Positions 10,765 through 22,250 are shown, counted from the stretch's first letter. The stretch is DNA of 64,000 nt from Castor canadensis (GCF_047511655.1 NC_133401.1:17358501-17422500); one strand, 5' to 3'. The notes: generated from the letters alone by a model not told the origin. Numbers and translations: made by a program.

Positions 10765-10985
10765 CAAAAAGAGCCAATGTCTCACGCCTGTAATCCCAGA
10801 TACTCAGGAGGCAGAGCTCAGGAGGATCATGGTTGGAGGTCAGCTCTGGACAAATAGCTCTCAAGACCCCATCTCAAAAAACTCATCACAAAAAAAAGGC
10901 TGGTGGAGTGGCTCAAGTGGCAGAGAACCTGCCTAGCAAGTGTGAGACCCTGTGTTCAAATCCCAGTGCCACCAAAAAAAAAAGA
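10765..10985 (+). repeat. B1-dID composite SINE
   Basis: tgtctcacgcctgtaatccc through gctggtggagtggctcaagt to a terminal A-run. Confidence 0.88.
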
Positions 10986-11044
10986 AGAAGAAAAAGAAGT
11001 TGGAGTAAATGCAATAAAAATGTTTCCAAGGGAGACATCGAGTT

Positions 11045-11084
11045 AGAGCAACTGGGCCCTGCTGAGAGCAACTGGGCCCTGCTG
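11045..11084 (+). repeat. 20-bp perfect tandem duplication
   Basis: agagcaactgggccctgctg occurs twice head-to-tail. Confidence 0.9.
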
Positions 11085-11245
11085 AGACGTAAATATAAGG
11101 GACATGGGACAGAACTCAGTTACAGTGGGCTTGGGAGTCCGGAGTGAACAAAGCAGATGGAAGTCCCTGCCCTCGGGGACCTGTTGCTATGAGGAGAGGG
11201 GCGGACTGACAACAGAGACACAGATCAGGAAGAAGTCCGACTTGA

Positions 11246-11298
11246 AGTGTCACTTCTTTTTTTTTTTTTTCCTTTCTTTTTTAAGGAGTGTCACTTCT
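11246..11298 (-). mobile_element. Tail-only retroposed insertion with 12-bp target duplication
   Basis: agtgtcacttct occurs at 11246-11257 and again at 11287-11298. The 29 bases between are almost all T on the plus strand, i.e. an A-rich tail on the minus strand. This fits an L1-driven insertion that copied little more than a poly(A) tail. Confidence 0.65.
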
Positions 11299-11531
11299 AA
11301 AGCAGTGTGGGGGTGGGGCTCCCTCAGAGCACCTCACAGAGAAGGTGACCTGGGACAGAGGGCAGGAAGCTGCCATGACTAGCGCAATGCAGAATGGGAG
11401 GCCCATGGCCTTGCTCTGTGACAGTAAGCTTGGATGTTGGAGCCATGGAGGGGTGGATGTATCCATCATCTCAAAATACGTGTGGCTGAAAACAACAATG
11501 ACAAAAATATGGCTTAAAGCAAAGACAGCCA

Positions 11532-11534
<3 letters not shown>

Positions 11535-11579
<45 letters not shown>

Positions 11580-12055
11580 AACTGGGGTTTGAACTCAGGT
11601 CTTTGCGCTTATTAGGCAGGCGCTCTACCGCTTGAGCCACTCCCCAGTCCATTTTGCTCTGGCTATTTTGGAGATGGGGTTTCAAGAGCTCAAACCAAAA
11701 TCCTCCCCCTCTAAGCACCCCAAGAAGCACCCCAAGTAGCTACGATTACAGGCATGAGCCACCAGCACCTGATGTATTATTGTAGTGCCTTTGCAACCAT
11801 GGCTGGGTTTAGCAGGCTGGTTTTTCTGTCTCCTGGCCCCTGTTGAGATTTCTTCCCCACACACACTCTCCGGCCCCATTCCCTGCCCACCCCCCCCATG
11901 CTGCTGTTGGAACCTATCCTGTGAGCCACACCACCTGCTCTTTAGTTTATATTTTGTTTTTGAGACAGGGTTTTGCTAACTTTGCCTGGGCTGGCCTTGA
12001 ACTCTTGATCCTCCTGCCTCTTCTGGGATTACAGGCATGACCTACCATGCCCTTC
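11535..12055 (-). repeat. (TG)n, B1-dID SINE and B1 monomer
   Basis: A (TG)n tract at 11535-11579 abuts a minus composite SINE (11580-11770; gctctaccgcttgagccact, gcatgagccaccagcacc). A minus B1 monomer follows at 11955-12055 (tttttgagacagggttttgc). The 11300-11534 and 11770-11950 stretches hold nothing I recognise. Confidence 0.8.
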
Positions 12056-13079
12056 TCAGGGTGGCTTCTTCACTTAGATGTCTGGCCCTGAGGGGACCCA
12101 GTTTGAATCACAGGCTCCTGAGCGACATGGACTGGGCATGAGCCAAGCGACACTGCCTGCATTCAGATTCTGAGCCCTCACCTCTAAGACAATAAACCCC
12201 AGCATTTTATTCTGCAGGGAGCACCTTTGGGACTAAAAGGTCTTCAACCAGTGACCCTGGAGCACCTGTGGTGAGAATACCACACCGTGTGGTTCCTACA
12301 AGCTGACAACCCTTCCCCACCTTGAGGGACCGCCAGGATGTATCCACTATGCCTGGAGCCCCCAATCTTCCTCCCCAGGAATCCTAGGACCTAGTCACAT
12401 CTCTGAAAGAGCAGTGGGGTCGGGGGGACAGTTAAAGGAGGGAGTCTTGGGCTAGACACCTCAGCCTTGGCCTCTGGGGTCAGATCTGACTGAGCCCACC
12501 CTAGGCTATGTGCCAGATTCTCCCCCCAGGCCCACCAGAACCAACCCAGAGATGAGGCTTCTGGTGGGACACAAGGCAGAGGACCTGGTCGTGAGGTGTG
12601 TGGACAGAAGCCCCCATCAGACTACCAGAGTGGGCATGACCCCCCGAGGGCCAGAGGCGGCTCTCCCTCAAACTAGAAGTGGAGTGGGGCTCTGGACCTG
12701 GCCCTACACCTCTCCAAGTCCCCTCTTCTGTCCCCCAATGGGCCCCAGGAAAGTGACTCCTGTCGCCCACCACGGCCCAGCCTCCTCCTCCAGCCACAGA
12801 GGATTTCTGTGTCCTCCCCACGGGGCAGGGTTGGGGCTGTCATCGTCATTGCTAGGTCCCCAGGAGCAGGTCCTGGGGAATGAGTGTGAAAGAAGAAAGG
12901 AAAGCGGGGGGAAAGAGAGGGAGGGGATTCCTTTAAAATTTAAACCTGTTTCCATCATTTGTCCTTGAACGGCCCCCCTGGGTCCAATCAGAGGGAACCC
13001 TGACCCAGCAAATCCCTAGAACAGCCTGTTCTGCATTCAAAAAGGAGTGGCCAGGGGGACAACTGACACCAATAACAGC
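12056..13079. other. Intergenic, low-repeat stretch
   Basis: About 1 kb with no recent SINE and no coding signal I can support; ORFs on both strands (up to 152 codons) overlap one another and match nothing known. Confidence 0.4.
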
Positions 13080-13735
13080 CACCTAAAGGCCTTCTGCACA
13101 CCAGGACCTGTGCGGAACCTTCCTCATGCCAAACTCAACACAACTGACATAAGTTGAAATGAAGAAAGTGAGGCTCGGAGACGTGGTTTGACTTCCCCAG
13201 TGGTACACAGCACCTGCATGGGGAGAAACTTCCAGCTCCAGTGTCGTGACCCCACCACCTTCTACTCCTTGGTCACACCCTGGTCTGACCAATGCACAGG
13301 CCCCAAGAACTTGGCCCCGCCACCTCCCCACCCCATTCCTTACCCAGTCATACCACTCTACTCTTAGTTCCTTAGATAGCCAGCCACCCATCAGCAGACA
13401 CTTAGCGCATCAGGCACCTCCACTTTCTCTACCACCACCTCCCACAGGTGGTCACTTCCTTTAGACTCAGTTCAATGTCACCTCCTCTGGGAAGCCTGCC
13501 CCAATCCCACCCACCTCCCCTGAGAATCTGGGTCTTTCCCTCCCTGAGCTCATTTCTACGTGGGGCCACCAGATGCAGCAAGCTCCAGGAGGCAGGGCCT
13601 AGCTCACTCATCTCTGCCTCCCCAGAGCCTGGGCAAGTGCGAGAGAAAGGATGGAGGGATGGATGGATGGATGGGTGGATGGATGGATGGGTGGATGGAT
13701 GGATGGGTGGATGGGTGGAGGGATGGATGAATGGA
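13080..13735. repeat. MIR and L2 pieces followed by a (GGAT)n array
   Basis: 13080-13270 reads as a minus-oriented MIR (gaaagtgaggctcggagac, cccagtggtacacagcacc). 13455-13645 reads as plus L2 (gggaagcctgccccaatccc, ctccaggaggcagggcc). It runs straight into an interrupted (GGAT/GGGT)n array at 13652-13735. Confidence 0.7.
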
Positions 13736-14030
13736 GCCTATAGGCATTGAACAAGTGAGCACCTGAATGGTTGACCCCTCCTCCTTCCCCAACCAGGGAA
13801 CCTCCCACAGCCAAGAGGGGAGACCCTGGCCAAGGGGCAGGCTCTAGACTCCCAGGACCCCACCTCCTGAACTCAATCCCTGGGGCAGTCAGGGGAAAGT
13901 GCCAGATATGTTGGAAGTCAGAGCCCCAGTACTCCTGCAGAGGGTCCCCTAACACCTTGCAGTCCAGTCCCTCCCCAGTCCAGATATGACAGTCACCCAC
14001 TGTCTTCATTCTTTGGAATGAAATCATAAA

Positions 14031-14285
14031 CTACTGAGCGCAGATGGCTCACGCCTGTAATCCCACCTACTCAGGAGGCAGAGATCAGGAGGATCAAGGT
14101 TAGAAACCAGCCTGGGCAAATAGTTCTGCAAGACCCTATCTAGGAAAGAAAAACCATCACAAAAAAGGACTGGAGGAGTGGCTCAAGGTGTAGGCCCTGA
14201 GTTCAAGTCCCAGTACCACCAAAAAAAAAAAAGACCGTTCAAGGCCAGCCTGAGCTACACAGCATATAGTGCAAGACCTTGCCAG
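14031..14285 (+). repeat. B1-dID composite SINE plus B1 fragment
   Basis: ctcacgcctgtaatcccacc through tcaagtcccagtaccaccaa and an A-run, then a B1 fragment (ccagcctgagctacacagc). Confidence 0.86.
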
Positions 14286-14470
14286 GAAGGAAGGAAGGGA
14301 GAAAGGGAGGAGGGAGGAGGGAGGAGGGAGGAGGGAGGAGGGAGGGGGAGGGGAGGGGGAGGGCAGGGGGAGGAGGGAGGGGGAGGGGGAGGGAGGCGGG
14401 AGCGGGGGAGGGGGAGGGGGAGGGGAGGGGAGGGGAGGGGGAGGGGAGGGGGAGGAGGAAGGATGGAGGT
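14284..14470 (+). repeat. Polypurine (GGA/GGGGA)n tract
   Basis: About 185 bases of almost pure purine, dense in GGG and GGGG runs on the plus strand. It has high potential for G-quadruplex or triplex structure. Confidence 0.92.
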
Positions 14471-14757
14471 GGAGGAAGTGCCCTTTCCCTGCAGCTGTGA
14501 AGAAGACACTATTTTGCATAATTAAATCTGTCCAAACAATCGATTTCTATCAGGTAGAAAATTGAGAACATTCCCCAAACATCCATCTTGTCCTCCTGCG
14601 CACCCAGGAAGCTCCACAGGATTTTTCTTTTGCCAGCCCTGTCTCTTCTTGTCACATAAATCTGTCCTTGAAACAATAATTTGAACAAAAGAACCTGAGA
14701 TCCTCTTAGAAATTTACAGTATCTGAACAGCAAGACCCTCCCAAAGAAGCTTCCATT

Positions 14758-14798
14758 CTGATTGGTTGCCTTCCTTGAACACTGGTTGCCATGGTGAC
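14758..14798 (+). promoter_or_regulatory. CCAAT-RFX module A
   Basis: ctgattgg at 14758-14765 (inverted CCAAT, NF-Y type) and gttgccatggtgac at 14785-14798 (RFX X-box with one deviation), 19 bases apart. A TTAAATAG TATA-like run follows at 14806. It lies in a ~1.3 kb SINE-free island (14470-15790). A matching module occurs at 22251. Confidence 0.5.
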
Positions 14799-14862
14799 CA
14801 GGAGGTTAAATAGCATTTCCAAATTGTTTTTATTATATCAATCCATTAAGCTGAAATGCAGA

Positions 14863-14876
14863 GCGCCGTCTCGTGG
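14863..14876 (-). promoter_or_regulatory. Weak CTCF-like site A
   Basis: gcgccgtctcgtgg resembles the reverse CTCF core with two or three deviations. It is preceded by caga, as is the stronger site at 22539. Confidence 0.25.
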
Positions 14877-15374
14877 TCATGAGGAGAACAGCATGGTCTA
14901 TTTACGGTAAAAAGCTTGACCGCATGTACTGTTAAAAAGCGACTCCTCTCCCTTCTGGTCACTCATGTTTGCGGTGTCCTCTTACCACAGCCCTACCGAA
15001 CTACCAAACTAATGCGACAGCTTGTTCCTGGTAGTCTCAGACTGGTGGGGCCAGATCACCCGGAAGCTTCGATCACCAAAATATGGCAGAAGTGACACTA
15101 CACCAGCCTTGGACCTAGTTTTTAAGACTTCCAACCGCTTGCATTTCCATCTCTTGGGGTCCTGAGCTATCATGCAAAAAAAAACTACAACTGCCCTAAG
15201 AGCACGGAGCAGCTCTTCCTTGGAGAAGGCCAAGGAAGCTTCTAGACTTGCAAGTGCAGAAACCAACTTGGAGGGAGATCCTGCAGCCCCCATCACTTGA
15301 GCTGAGGTTGTGTGGAGCAGAAATGAACACCCAGTTGAACCCTTTTCTAATGCCTGACCCACAAAATCCTGAAC

Positions 15375-15560
15375 AAGCTTAGGAAGAAAAATCACTACTG
15401 TACCCATTTTACAGAGGAAGATACTGCGGTTCAGAAAGGTCCAGTTACTGGCCAATGCACTAGACGGAGAAGTACTGAAACCAGGGTATAAATTCATATT
15501 TGCCTGGCTACAGAAATCTCTACTCCTCCCTGGATGTGAGTGAGAGCCAGACTCAGAGCA
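15375..15560 (-). repeat. MIR-like SINE in island A
   Basis: acccattttacagaggaaga, gcggttcagaaagg and tttgcctggctacag follow the reverse MIR consensus. It overlaps the first half of an unrecognised 188-codon minus ORF (15009-15575). Confidence 0.65.
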
Positions 15561-15789
15561 CAGGGACCTCAGCAATAAGCCCTGTCCTCTTCTCTGGTTG
15601 TTTATTCCCCCTTAGAGAGAGCATTTCTGCCAAGTGGGGCTCTCCTCTCCACCCCAGGGAGCTTATATAGGAAAGATGATAATCAAAGACCTGGTGACAC
15701 GGCCTTGAAGACAAAAGGTAACATTTGGGAAGAGGTTGTCACTCTTTGAATTGGACTAAAGGATCCAGAAAACTGAATCTGCCTTTTAC

Positions 15790-16350
15790 ATAGTTTTTTT
15801 AATTTATTTTTGGCAGCACTGGGTTTAAACTCGGGGCCTCACGCTTGCTAGGCAGACACTGTACCACTTGAGCCACTCTGCCGGCCCTCTGTGGGGCTTC
15901 TTGACACAACATGGTTCTGGTGTCCAAAGCTCAACCCTTGGACTCCCCCAGATATTTCAAAATAATGCCTACTTCTGAGAGCTAATTTGAGAACTGATGA
16001 TATTTTGTCTTCAGAGAACTCAAAGTGCATTGCCTGGCAGAAAGATCAAAGCCCCCAAAAGGACAGACCTCCAACTGTTTGACTCTTTGCTGTGGGCCCA
16101 GTGCTCACAATAGTGTTTGGCAGGATGTTTTCAGTAAATAGTTTTTGACTAGGTGTGGTCCCAGCTGCTTGGAAAGTGGAGGTAGGAGGATCGCAGTCTG
16201 AGGCCAGCCAGGGAAAAAGAGCAAGACCCCATTTCAAAAACAAGTTAAAGCAAAAGGGCTGGGGGTGTAGCTCAGTGGTAGGGACCTTGCCTGGGTCTTC
16301 CTGAGGCCCTGGGTTCCAGCCCCAGCCCCATAAATAAATAAATAAATCGT
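15790..16350. repeat. ID-like SINE (minus) and B1-ID SINE (plus)
   Basis: 15790-15890 is a minus ID-like half (taccacttgagccactctgc). 16146-16350 is a plus composite whose ID half reads gggggtgtagctcagtggta, closer to classical rodent ID, with an (AAAT)n tail. 15890-16145 shows nothing I recognise. Confidence 0.82.
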
Positions 16351-16464
16351 TTCTCAATAAATAAATCAAAAACAGTCAATGTTAACAATAGTGACCAGGG
16401 TGTTCTCAGTTTTCAGCCCCAGAAATAGAATCCAAACCAGCTGATGTAGAAATGGAGGTAACGT

Positions 16465-17175
16465 GTGGAGCCAGGCACCTTGGTTCACCCGTATAATCCT
16501 AGCAACTTGGGAGGCTGAGATCAGGAGGATCGTGGTTTGAGGCCAGCCTGGGTAAATAGTTGAAGAGACCCCATTTGCAAAAGTAACCAGAGCAAAATGG
16601 ACTGGAGAGATGGCTCAAGCAATACAGCACCTGCTTTACAAGTGTGAAACCCTGAGTTCAAAACCCAGTCCTAAAAAAAAAAGAAGAACCTACAAGTTGA
16701 AGTCTGTGTGTGTCTGTCTCTCTGCAGTCCCAGGTGAGGGGTCCACATTCACAGAGCAGATGCTGTCAGAGCGTTGCTCAAAGCATAGCCACAGACCCAC
16801 GAGCATCACTGGGCACTAGCAGGACCAGACCTGCGCAGGCAGAAGCTCTGCAGGCGGCATTACCAGCAGAGGGGTGAGGGCTTCCCCCAGCTTCCACGCA
16901 TTTTAAACTCACAGTCCTTGACAGCCAAGTGTGAAAAGCATTTCACAACACGGAGTCTCACAAGGAGGAAGTCTTAGCAAGGATTTATTTTGTTTACTTT
17001 TGTTTTTTTGCAGTACTGGGGTTTGAACTCAGGGCCTACAATCTTGAGCTACTCCACCAGCCCTTTTTTGTGACGGTTTTTTTTCAAGATAGGGTCTCAC
17101 AAACTATTTGCCCTGGCTGGCTTCAAACCATGATCCTCCTGATCTCTGCCTCCTGAGTAGCTAGGATTGCAGGAT
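16465..17175. repeat. B1-dID SINEs, plus then minus
   Basis: Plus copy at 16465-16690 (tggttcacccgtataatcct, gttcaaaacccagtcc). Minus copy at 17005-17175 (actggggtttgaactcaggg, tgatcctcctgatctctgcc). 16690-17000 and 17176-17547 hold no recognised feature. Confidence 0.85.
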
Positions 17176-17547
17176 TTATTTTAATAGAAAAAGATAAAAT
17201 AGGGAGAAGTGGAGGGGGAAAAAAATAACCATGTCCTGCTCTGCACACAGGCAGTGGGAGTGGAGACTCCTGTCTGTGGTCTTACACTTTCCTGAGCTGG
17301 GGGACACATGTGATCATGTCTAGCCACCTCTCACCATTAAGACAGTGGATCTGGGTGGCTAGGATTCACACTAAAACATGGAGCTGTCATGGGAAAACGT
17401 GATTTTAGGACTTCCTTTGCAGACACACCTTTCATTCTTTCTGTCCTTCTACCCATCCAGAGAGCCTGGCAGCTTGTTGATATCTCAAAGAAGGCAGATG
17501 CAGAAAGTCTCCCTGTTCTTATAACAAGGCATCTAAAGGGAGGTGAG

Positions 17548-18157
17548 GAGCCAGGTACCAGTGGCTCACCCCTTTAATCCTAGCTACCTGGGAGGCTGAG
17601 TTTGGGAGGATGGAGGTTTGAGGCCAGCCCAGGGAAAATAGTTCACGAGACCCCATCTCCAAGTAAACCACAGCAAAATGGACTGAAGGCATGGCTTGCT
17701 TTAGGAAGTATGGATCCCTGAGTTCAAACCCTAATCCCACCGAAAAAGAGAAAATCTATAAAGGGAGATGGAAGGCAGCTATCTGCGCTGGCTTTTTAGT
17801 TTTTACTTCTTTGTTCCAATGTCTGAGTCTGGCTCTTTAAAAATATATTAAAATAAACTAATTTCTCTGTCTCTTCTTCTACTTTTTCTGCCTCAGTAGA
17901 ACCCCGCAGCTGCTCTACCCAGTCCTCCGGGGAAATCTGGTAGAGACTTGGAGAGCCACGGCCTGAGAGGCACTGTGTTCATCTGGGTAATGGAAGCTGC
18001 AGCCTCCAGCTACCTTGGTGGAAGGAGAAGACAGAGTCCAAAGCAGGTGGGTGTGGTGGTTCACATCTGTAATCCCAGCACTTGGGAGACAGAAGCAGGA
18101 GAATCAAGAGTTCAAAGCCAGGTTGGACAATATATACTGAGACCTTGCCTCAAAGAG

Positions 18158-18195
<38 letters not shown>
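17548..18195 (+). repeat. B1-dID SINE and B1 with (GA)n tail
   Basis: Composite at 17548-17755 (ggctcacccctttaatccta). B1 monomer at 18040-18157 (ggtggttcacatctgtaatc) ending in (GA)n at 18158-18193. 17756-18039 is unassigned. Confidence 0.82.
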
Positions 18196-18196
<1 letters not shown>

Positions 18197-18364
18197 CCAC
18201 CATTGGGAACATGTGGGCCAGTCACATGGGCACAACCAGCTGCAAGGAAGGCTGGGAAATGTAGTCTTCAGGCAGGCAGCCACGTTCCCATGAAGCAGGG
18301 GAGCCAGGCTTTTGGCCATCCAAAGTGAAAGACAGCTACAGCCATACTCAGAGTCTCCAGCTCT

Positions 18365-18515
18365 TCCTGGTCACCTATACCCAGAAATAAGCAGAGTCCA
18401 GGGGACAGTATTGGACTCTAACCTCTAAAACTGTGAGCCAAAATAAACCTTTCCTCCCTATAAGGTGACTGTCTCAGGTGTATTGTCACAGTAACAGAAA
18501 GTTGTCAAACACCCA
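18365..18515 (+). mobile_element. Fossil MaLR-type LTR fragment
   Basis: aaactgtgagccaaaataaa and gtctcaggtgtattgtcaca match the 3' part of ERVL-MaLR LTRs (MLT1/ORR1 kin). It is a short, old, broken piece with no internal genes. Confidence 0.55.
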
Positions 18516-19221
18516 TGCCCTGTGCTATAGTATCTGAGGACTTGGAGGTGACCACACTGAAGTGGTTCCTGCCTTGCAGACATCATGGTCCAGTGGGAGG
18601 TGCAACCAGAGCCCTAGGGCAAAGGACCAGCTCTGGGGTGTATATGTCAGAGCTGGCTGCTCACCCCAACACACCAAACAAAGAGAAGAGTATGGTGGTG
18701 CAATGCAGAGAAAGGAGCACAGGCACTCGGGGGAAGGGGCAAAGTGAACACTTCGACCCATCTTTGGGGTGCAGACGTGAGCTTTAGTTTTAAATGCGGA
18801 AGATTGGGGCAGGGCGAGAGGCTTGCAGAATTATCAATAGTCCCAGGCAGAGTGTGGCCTGGCTGATCATTATGGAGGGCTTCTGGGGAAGTTGTCGTCA
18901 TTGTCATCACTCTAGGGAAGCCTCCTGGTCCCCATGAGATGATCACTCCTGCTCCAGGGTAAGGACCCGTCATCACAGGTAATGTCCTTATTTGGGGGTG
19001 GGGAGGGCTGTTCTGCAAGGCTCTGCAGCACCTTGTCATAAAGATGTTACCCATCAGGCCTGTCCTTCCTGGAACGTGAGGTGACTGTGGGAGAGAGATG
19101 CAGAGCAAAGGAGACAGAGGCAAAAATGGAGGCACGGGATGTCACTGTTTTGCTTTTAGTTACCTGTGGATGCAGGCAAGGAGCCGGTGCTTTTCAGCAA
19201 AAGCAGCCTCTGAGGCTGTAT
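18516..19221. other. Intergenic, nothing recognised
   Basis: About 700 bases without a known repeat or a credible gene; a 162-codon minus ORF at 18647-19135 matches nothing. Confidence 0.35.
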
Positions 19222-19440
19222 TAAGCAAATGTTATCTCTGCTGCATAACAACTCACCCCTAGTTTCAGCAGCTTGAAACAGTGCACACTTCCATCTCCTA
19301 GTTTCTGACAGTCAGGAACCAGGGCGGGGGTGTAACTAGGTGCCTATAGCTCTCACAAGGCTGCAGTGTAGGCAAGGCTGGGACTACAGGCATCCCAGGG
19401 TGGACAGGGTGCAAGGCCCCACCTCCAAACACTCACAGCG
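19222..19440 (+). mobile_element. Fossil MLT1-like LTR fragment
   Basis: ctgctgcataacaactcacc and agcagcttgaaacagtgcac follow the start of MLT1-type MaLR LTRs. Old and broken. Confidence 0.45.
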
Positions 19441-19569
19441 GCAGGAAGCCCTCAGTTCCTGCAGAATGGTGACTGGAGACATCAGTCCCTTGCCCGTAAG
19501 CCTCTCCTGTAGGGCCCCTACAACAATGGCCAGGTGATGAGTGACATAATCCCACAAGTGACACCTGTC

Positions 19570-19915
19570 TAACTTGCTGCATTGTACTGCGGTTTGAATG
19601 CAGGACTTTGTGCTTTCTAGGCAGGCACTCTACTGCTTGAATCACTCCACCAGCCTTTCTTGCTTTGGTTATTTTTGAGATAGGGTCTCACTTTATACCC
19701 AGGGCAGCCTGGACTACCATCCTATTTGTGCTTGCCTGCATAGCTGGAATGACAGGCACACCCCACAGTGCCAAGTCATTGGTTATGATGGCGTCTTTCT
19801 GCCCAGGCCAGCTTCGAACTGTAATGCTCCCAATCTCTGTCTCCCAAGTAGCTGGGATTACAGACATGAGCCACCAGGCTGGGATTACAGACGTGAGCCA
19901 CCAGGCCTGGCACTA
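19570..19915 (-). repeat. Minus B1-dID SINE and B1 with a 27-bp internal tandem duplication
   Basis: gcaggcactctactgcttga opens a minus composite, followed by a second B1 part. Within the latter, a 27-base unit beginning gctgggattacagac is duplicated head-to-tail at 19851-19904 with one difference. Confidence 0.8.
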
Positions 19916-20073
19916 TTTTCTGTATTCTATCTGTTAGAAGCCATCAGGACATCTGACTTACATCCAAAAGGGCTCAGATTCCCCAGGGCATGAATCTAGG
20001 TAGGCAGCATGACAGGGGGCCTTCATGGAGCTATTTAAGTGAACCTATGAGTCCCGTCATAAATATGACGGTG

Positions 20074-20087
20074 GCTCCCTCTGGTGG
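20074..20087 (-). promoter_or_regulatory. Candidate CTCF site
   Basis: gctccctctggtgg matches the reverse CTCF core GCGCCCYCTGGTGG at all but one position. Confidence 0.45.
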
Positions 20088-20180
20088 GGAACAGTGGCAA
20101 ATAGAATGGATGACTGGGAAGTTTTGCTCTGCACAGTTCTGATTTCTTGATTGTATAACTGGATAAAACACAGGTCACAG

Positions 20181-20690
20181 TCAGGTGTGGTTGTACTTGC
20201 CTGTAATCCCAGCTACTCTGGAGGTGGAGGTGGGAGGATCTCCATTCCAGACAGCGGCATGAGACCCTATCTGAAAAATAACTAAAAATTTTTTTAAAGT
20301 CCGGGAGTGTGGCTCAAAGAGTATACAGCTCCTGCCTAGCAAGCATGAGGACCTGAGTTCGGACTCCAGTACAACCAAAAACAATCCAACTAGGACCAGC
20401 TGGGGTCATACACCCAGCACTTAGGAGCCTGAGGCAAGAGGACCAAGAGTTTGAGGCCAGCCCCGGCTACACTGAAATATCCTGTGCCAAAAAAAATTTT
20501 TTTAAAGTGAGCTGGTGGCTCACATCTGTAATCCCAGCTACTTTGGGGACAGAGGCCAAGGGGATTGAGGTTTGAGGCCCCAGAAACTAATTTGTGAGAC
20601 CCTATCTCAAAAATATCCAATATGAAAATGGTCGAGTGGCTCTAGGTGTAGGCCCTGAGTTCAAACCCCAGTACTGCAAAAAAAAAAATT
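20181..20690 (+). repeat. Array of three plus SINE units
   Basis: Composite at 20181-20390 (acttgcctgtaatcccagct), B1 monomer at 20391-20500 and another composite at 20511-20690 (ggctcacatctgtaatccca to gttcaaaccccagtactgc). Confidence 0.83.
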
Positions 20691-21129
20691 AAAGTGAAAA
20701 AGGGACAGAGAGATGACAGCATGATGATTGGGACTTGGGGTGACATCAGTGACTTTAGAAGATGCAGGACAGGACCACAGCCAAGGAAAGTAGACAAGCG
20801 GATGGCTTCCAGGAGAAAGAAAAAAAAGAAGACTCCCCAAAGAGGATGTGGGTTTCACCCACTTAAGTTAAATTATGGAGAGCAAGAGCACAGTTCAAAT
20901 GTGAAGACAGATTCAGAAATGGCACATTTTCACCCATAATGTTAAATTAGTTGCCGATGAACTAGGATGGATTTGCTTATACCATTTTGAGTCATTATCA
21001 TCAGTGTGGACTTTTAATAAACTTTTTCTAAATTTCGTTTGCAAGTAGGATGTAAGAGCTTTGAGGAAAAATAGCAAATTTCTTCCTTCTCACCTGTTTT
21101 TTAAGTTTCTGGTGCCCTTGAAGAATGCT
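20691..21129. other. Intergenic, nothing recognised
   Basis: AT-rich unique sequence between SINEs; no gene or repeat identified. Confidence 0.35.
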
Positions 21130-21350
21130 TCTGGCTGGGTGATGGCAGCTGACGCCTGTAATCCTAGCTGCTCGGAAAGCAGAGATCAGGAGGATCAAAG
21201 TTGGAAGCCATCCTGGGTAAATAGTTGAGGAGACCCCATCTTGAAAATACCCAATGCAAAACACAGCTGGTGGAGTGGCTCAAGTGGTAGAGCGCCCACC
21301 TAGCAAGTGTGAGGCCCTGACACCAAAACAAACAAACAAACAAAAAACCA
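21130..21350 (+). repeat. B1-dID composite SINE
   Basis: gctgacgcctgtaatcctag, tggagtggctcaagtggtag, then an (AAAC)n tail. Confidence 0.86.
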
Positions 21351-21411
21351 GAAATGTGCTTTTGTATCAAATAATCCAGATTCATTAAAATATATGAAGA
21401 AGAAGCAGCAG

Positions 21412-21555
21412 CCTGCCGCCACCTTGATGTTTAGCTCAGTAAGACCTATTTTGGACTTCTGACCTCCAGAACTGTAAAAATGTAAATTTGTATTGATTCA
21501 AGCCACTGTGCCTTTGGAAATTTGTCATGGTAACCAGAGGGAACTAGAATGCAGG
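21412..21555 (+). mobile_element. Fossil MLT1-type LTR fragment
   Basis: gacttctgacctccagaact and attcaagccactgtgcc are typical of the 3' half of MLT1 (ERVL-MaLR) LTRs. An old solo piece. Confidence 0.6.
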
Positions 21556-21599
21556 TCAAGAGACGAGTAGGGCACTCAGCAGGCAGCTGCTCGGGAAAT

Positions 21600-21925
21600 G
21601 TTTACTGGGGCTGGAGGGCAGCTCGGTGGTAGAGAACGTGATCCCCTGGCTTTGAGCCTCAGCCCGGCAAAAAATCCCAATCCCTAACCATTAACAAGGG
21701 GAGTGTCCATCAGGTGTTGTGGTGCACACCTGGAATCCCAGCATTCTGGAGGCCGAGGCAAGAGGATCATGAGTTCAAGGCCAGCCTGAACTACATGACA
21801 AGATTGTCTCAACACAAATAAAAACAAAGGCTGAGGCTGTGGCTCAGTGGTAGAGTGCCTGTCTAGCATGTGCAAGGCCCTGGGTTCTATCCCCAGCTCC
21901 CCCAAGGAGGCGGGGCTGAGTGTCA
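21600..21925 (+). repeat. ID-type SINE and B1-ID composite
   Basis: 21606-21675 is a diverged ID (ggcagctcggtggtagagaa). 21714-21925 is a B1 half plus a classical ID half (ctgtggctcagtggtagagt, ctgggttctatccccagctc). Confidence 0.8.
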
Positions 21926-22250
21926 AAAAAAGTGATGGTAGATTTATAATTTTTAAGGAAAATTAAAATAATTTTTCACATGTAAAAAAGACGGGAAGAC
22001 GTTCTTTCTTCTCCGCAGCTACAAACAGAAAGGCACTGCTTCACATCGTTAAACTATCAAAAGAATCTGCTACCATAACAGAGACCACTCCCAAGGGTTC
22101 GGGTCTAGATTTGCTGCGCGACAGGAGCCCCAGGCGTCTGTCACCAACCAGGGCTGCTCATCGCAGACGGATCACTGACAGGCGCTTGTGCAAGGAGCGG
22201 TTGCCATATCCTGAGGGAAGAAAAATCACCATCCGGAGAGGCGCGCGACT

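Noticed and set aside
13652-13735. CRISPR-like regular repeat
   Set aside because: A simple GGAT microsatellite without spacers, in a mammalian genome.
14178-14525. Several 70-120 codon ORFs on both strands rich in Gly/Arg/Glu or Pro/Ser
   Set aside because: They only translate the polypurine tract; no start context, splice sites or family match.
16261-16320. Possible tRNA gene (tagctcagtggta box A-like)
   Set aside because: It is the ID half of a SINE, followed by an A-rich tail and joined to a B1 half; no tRNA cloverleaf.
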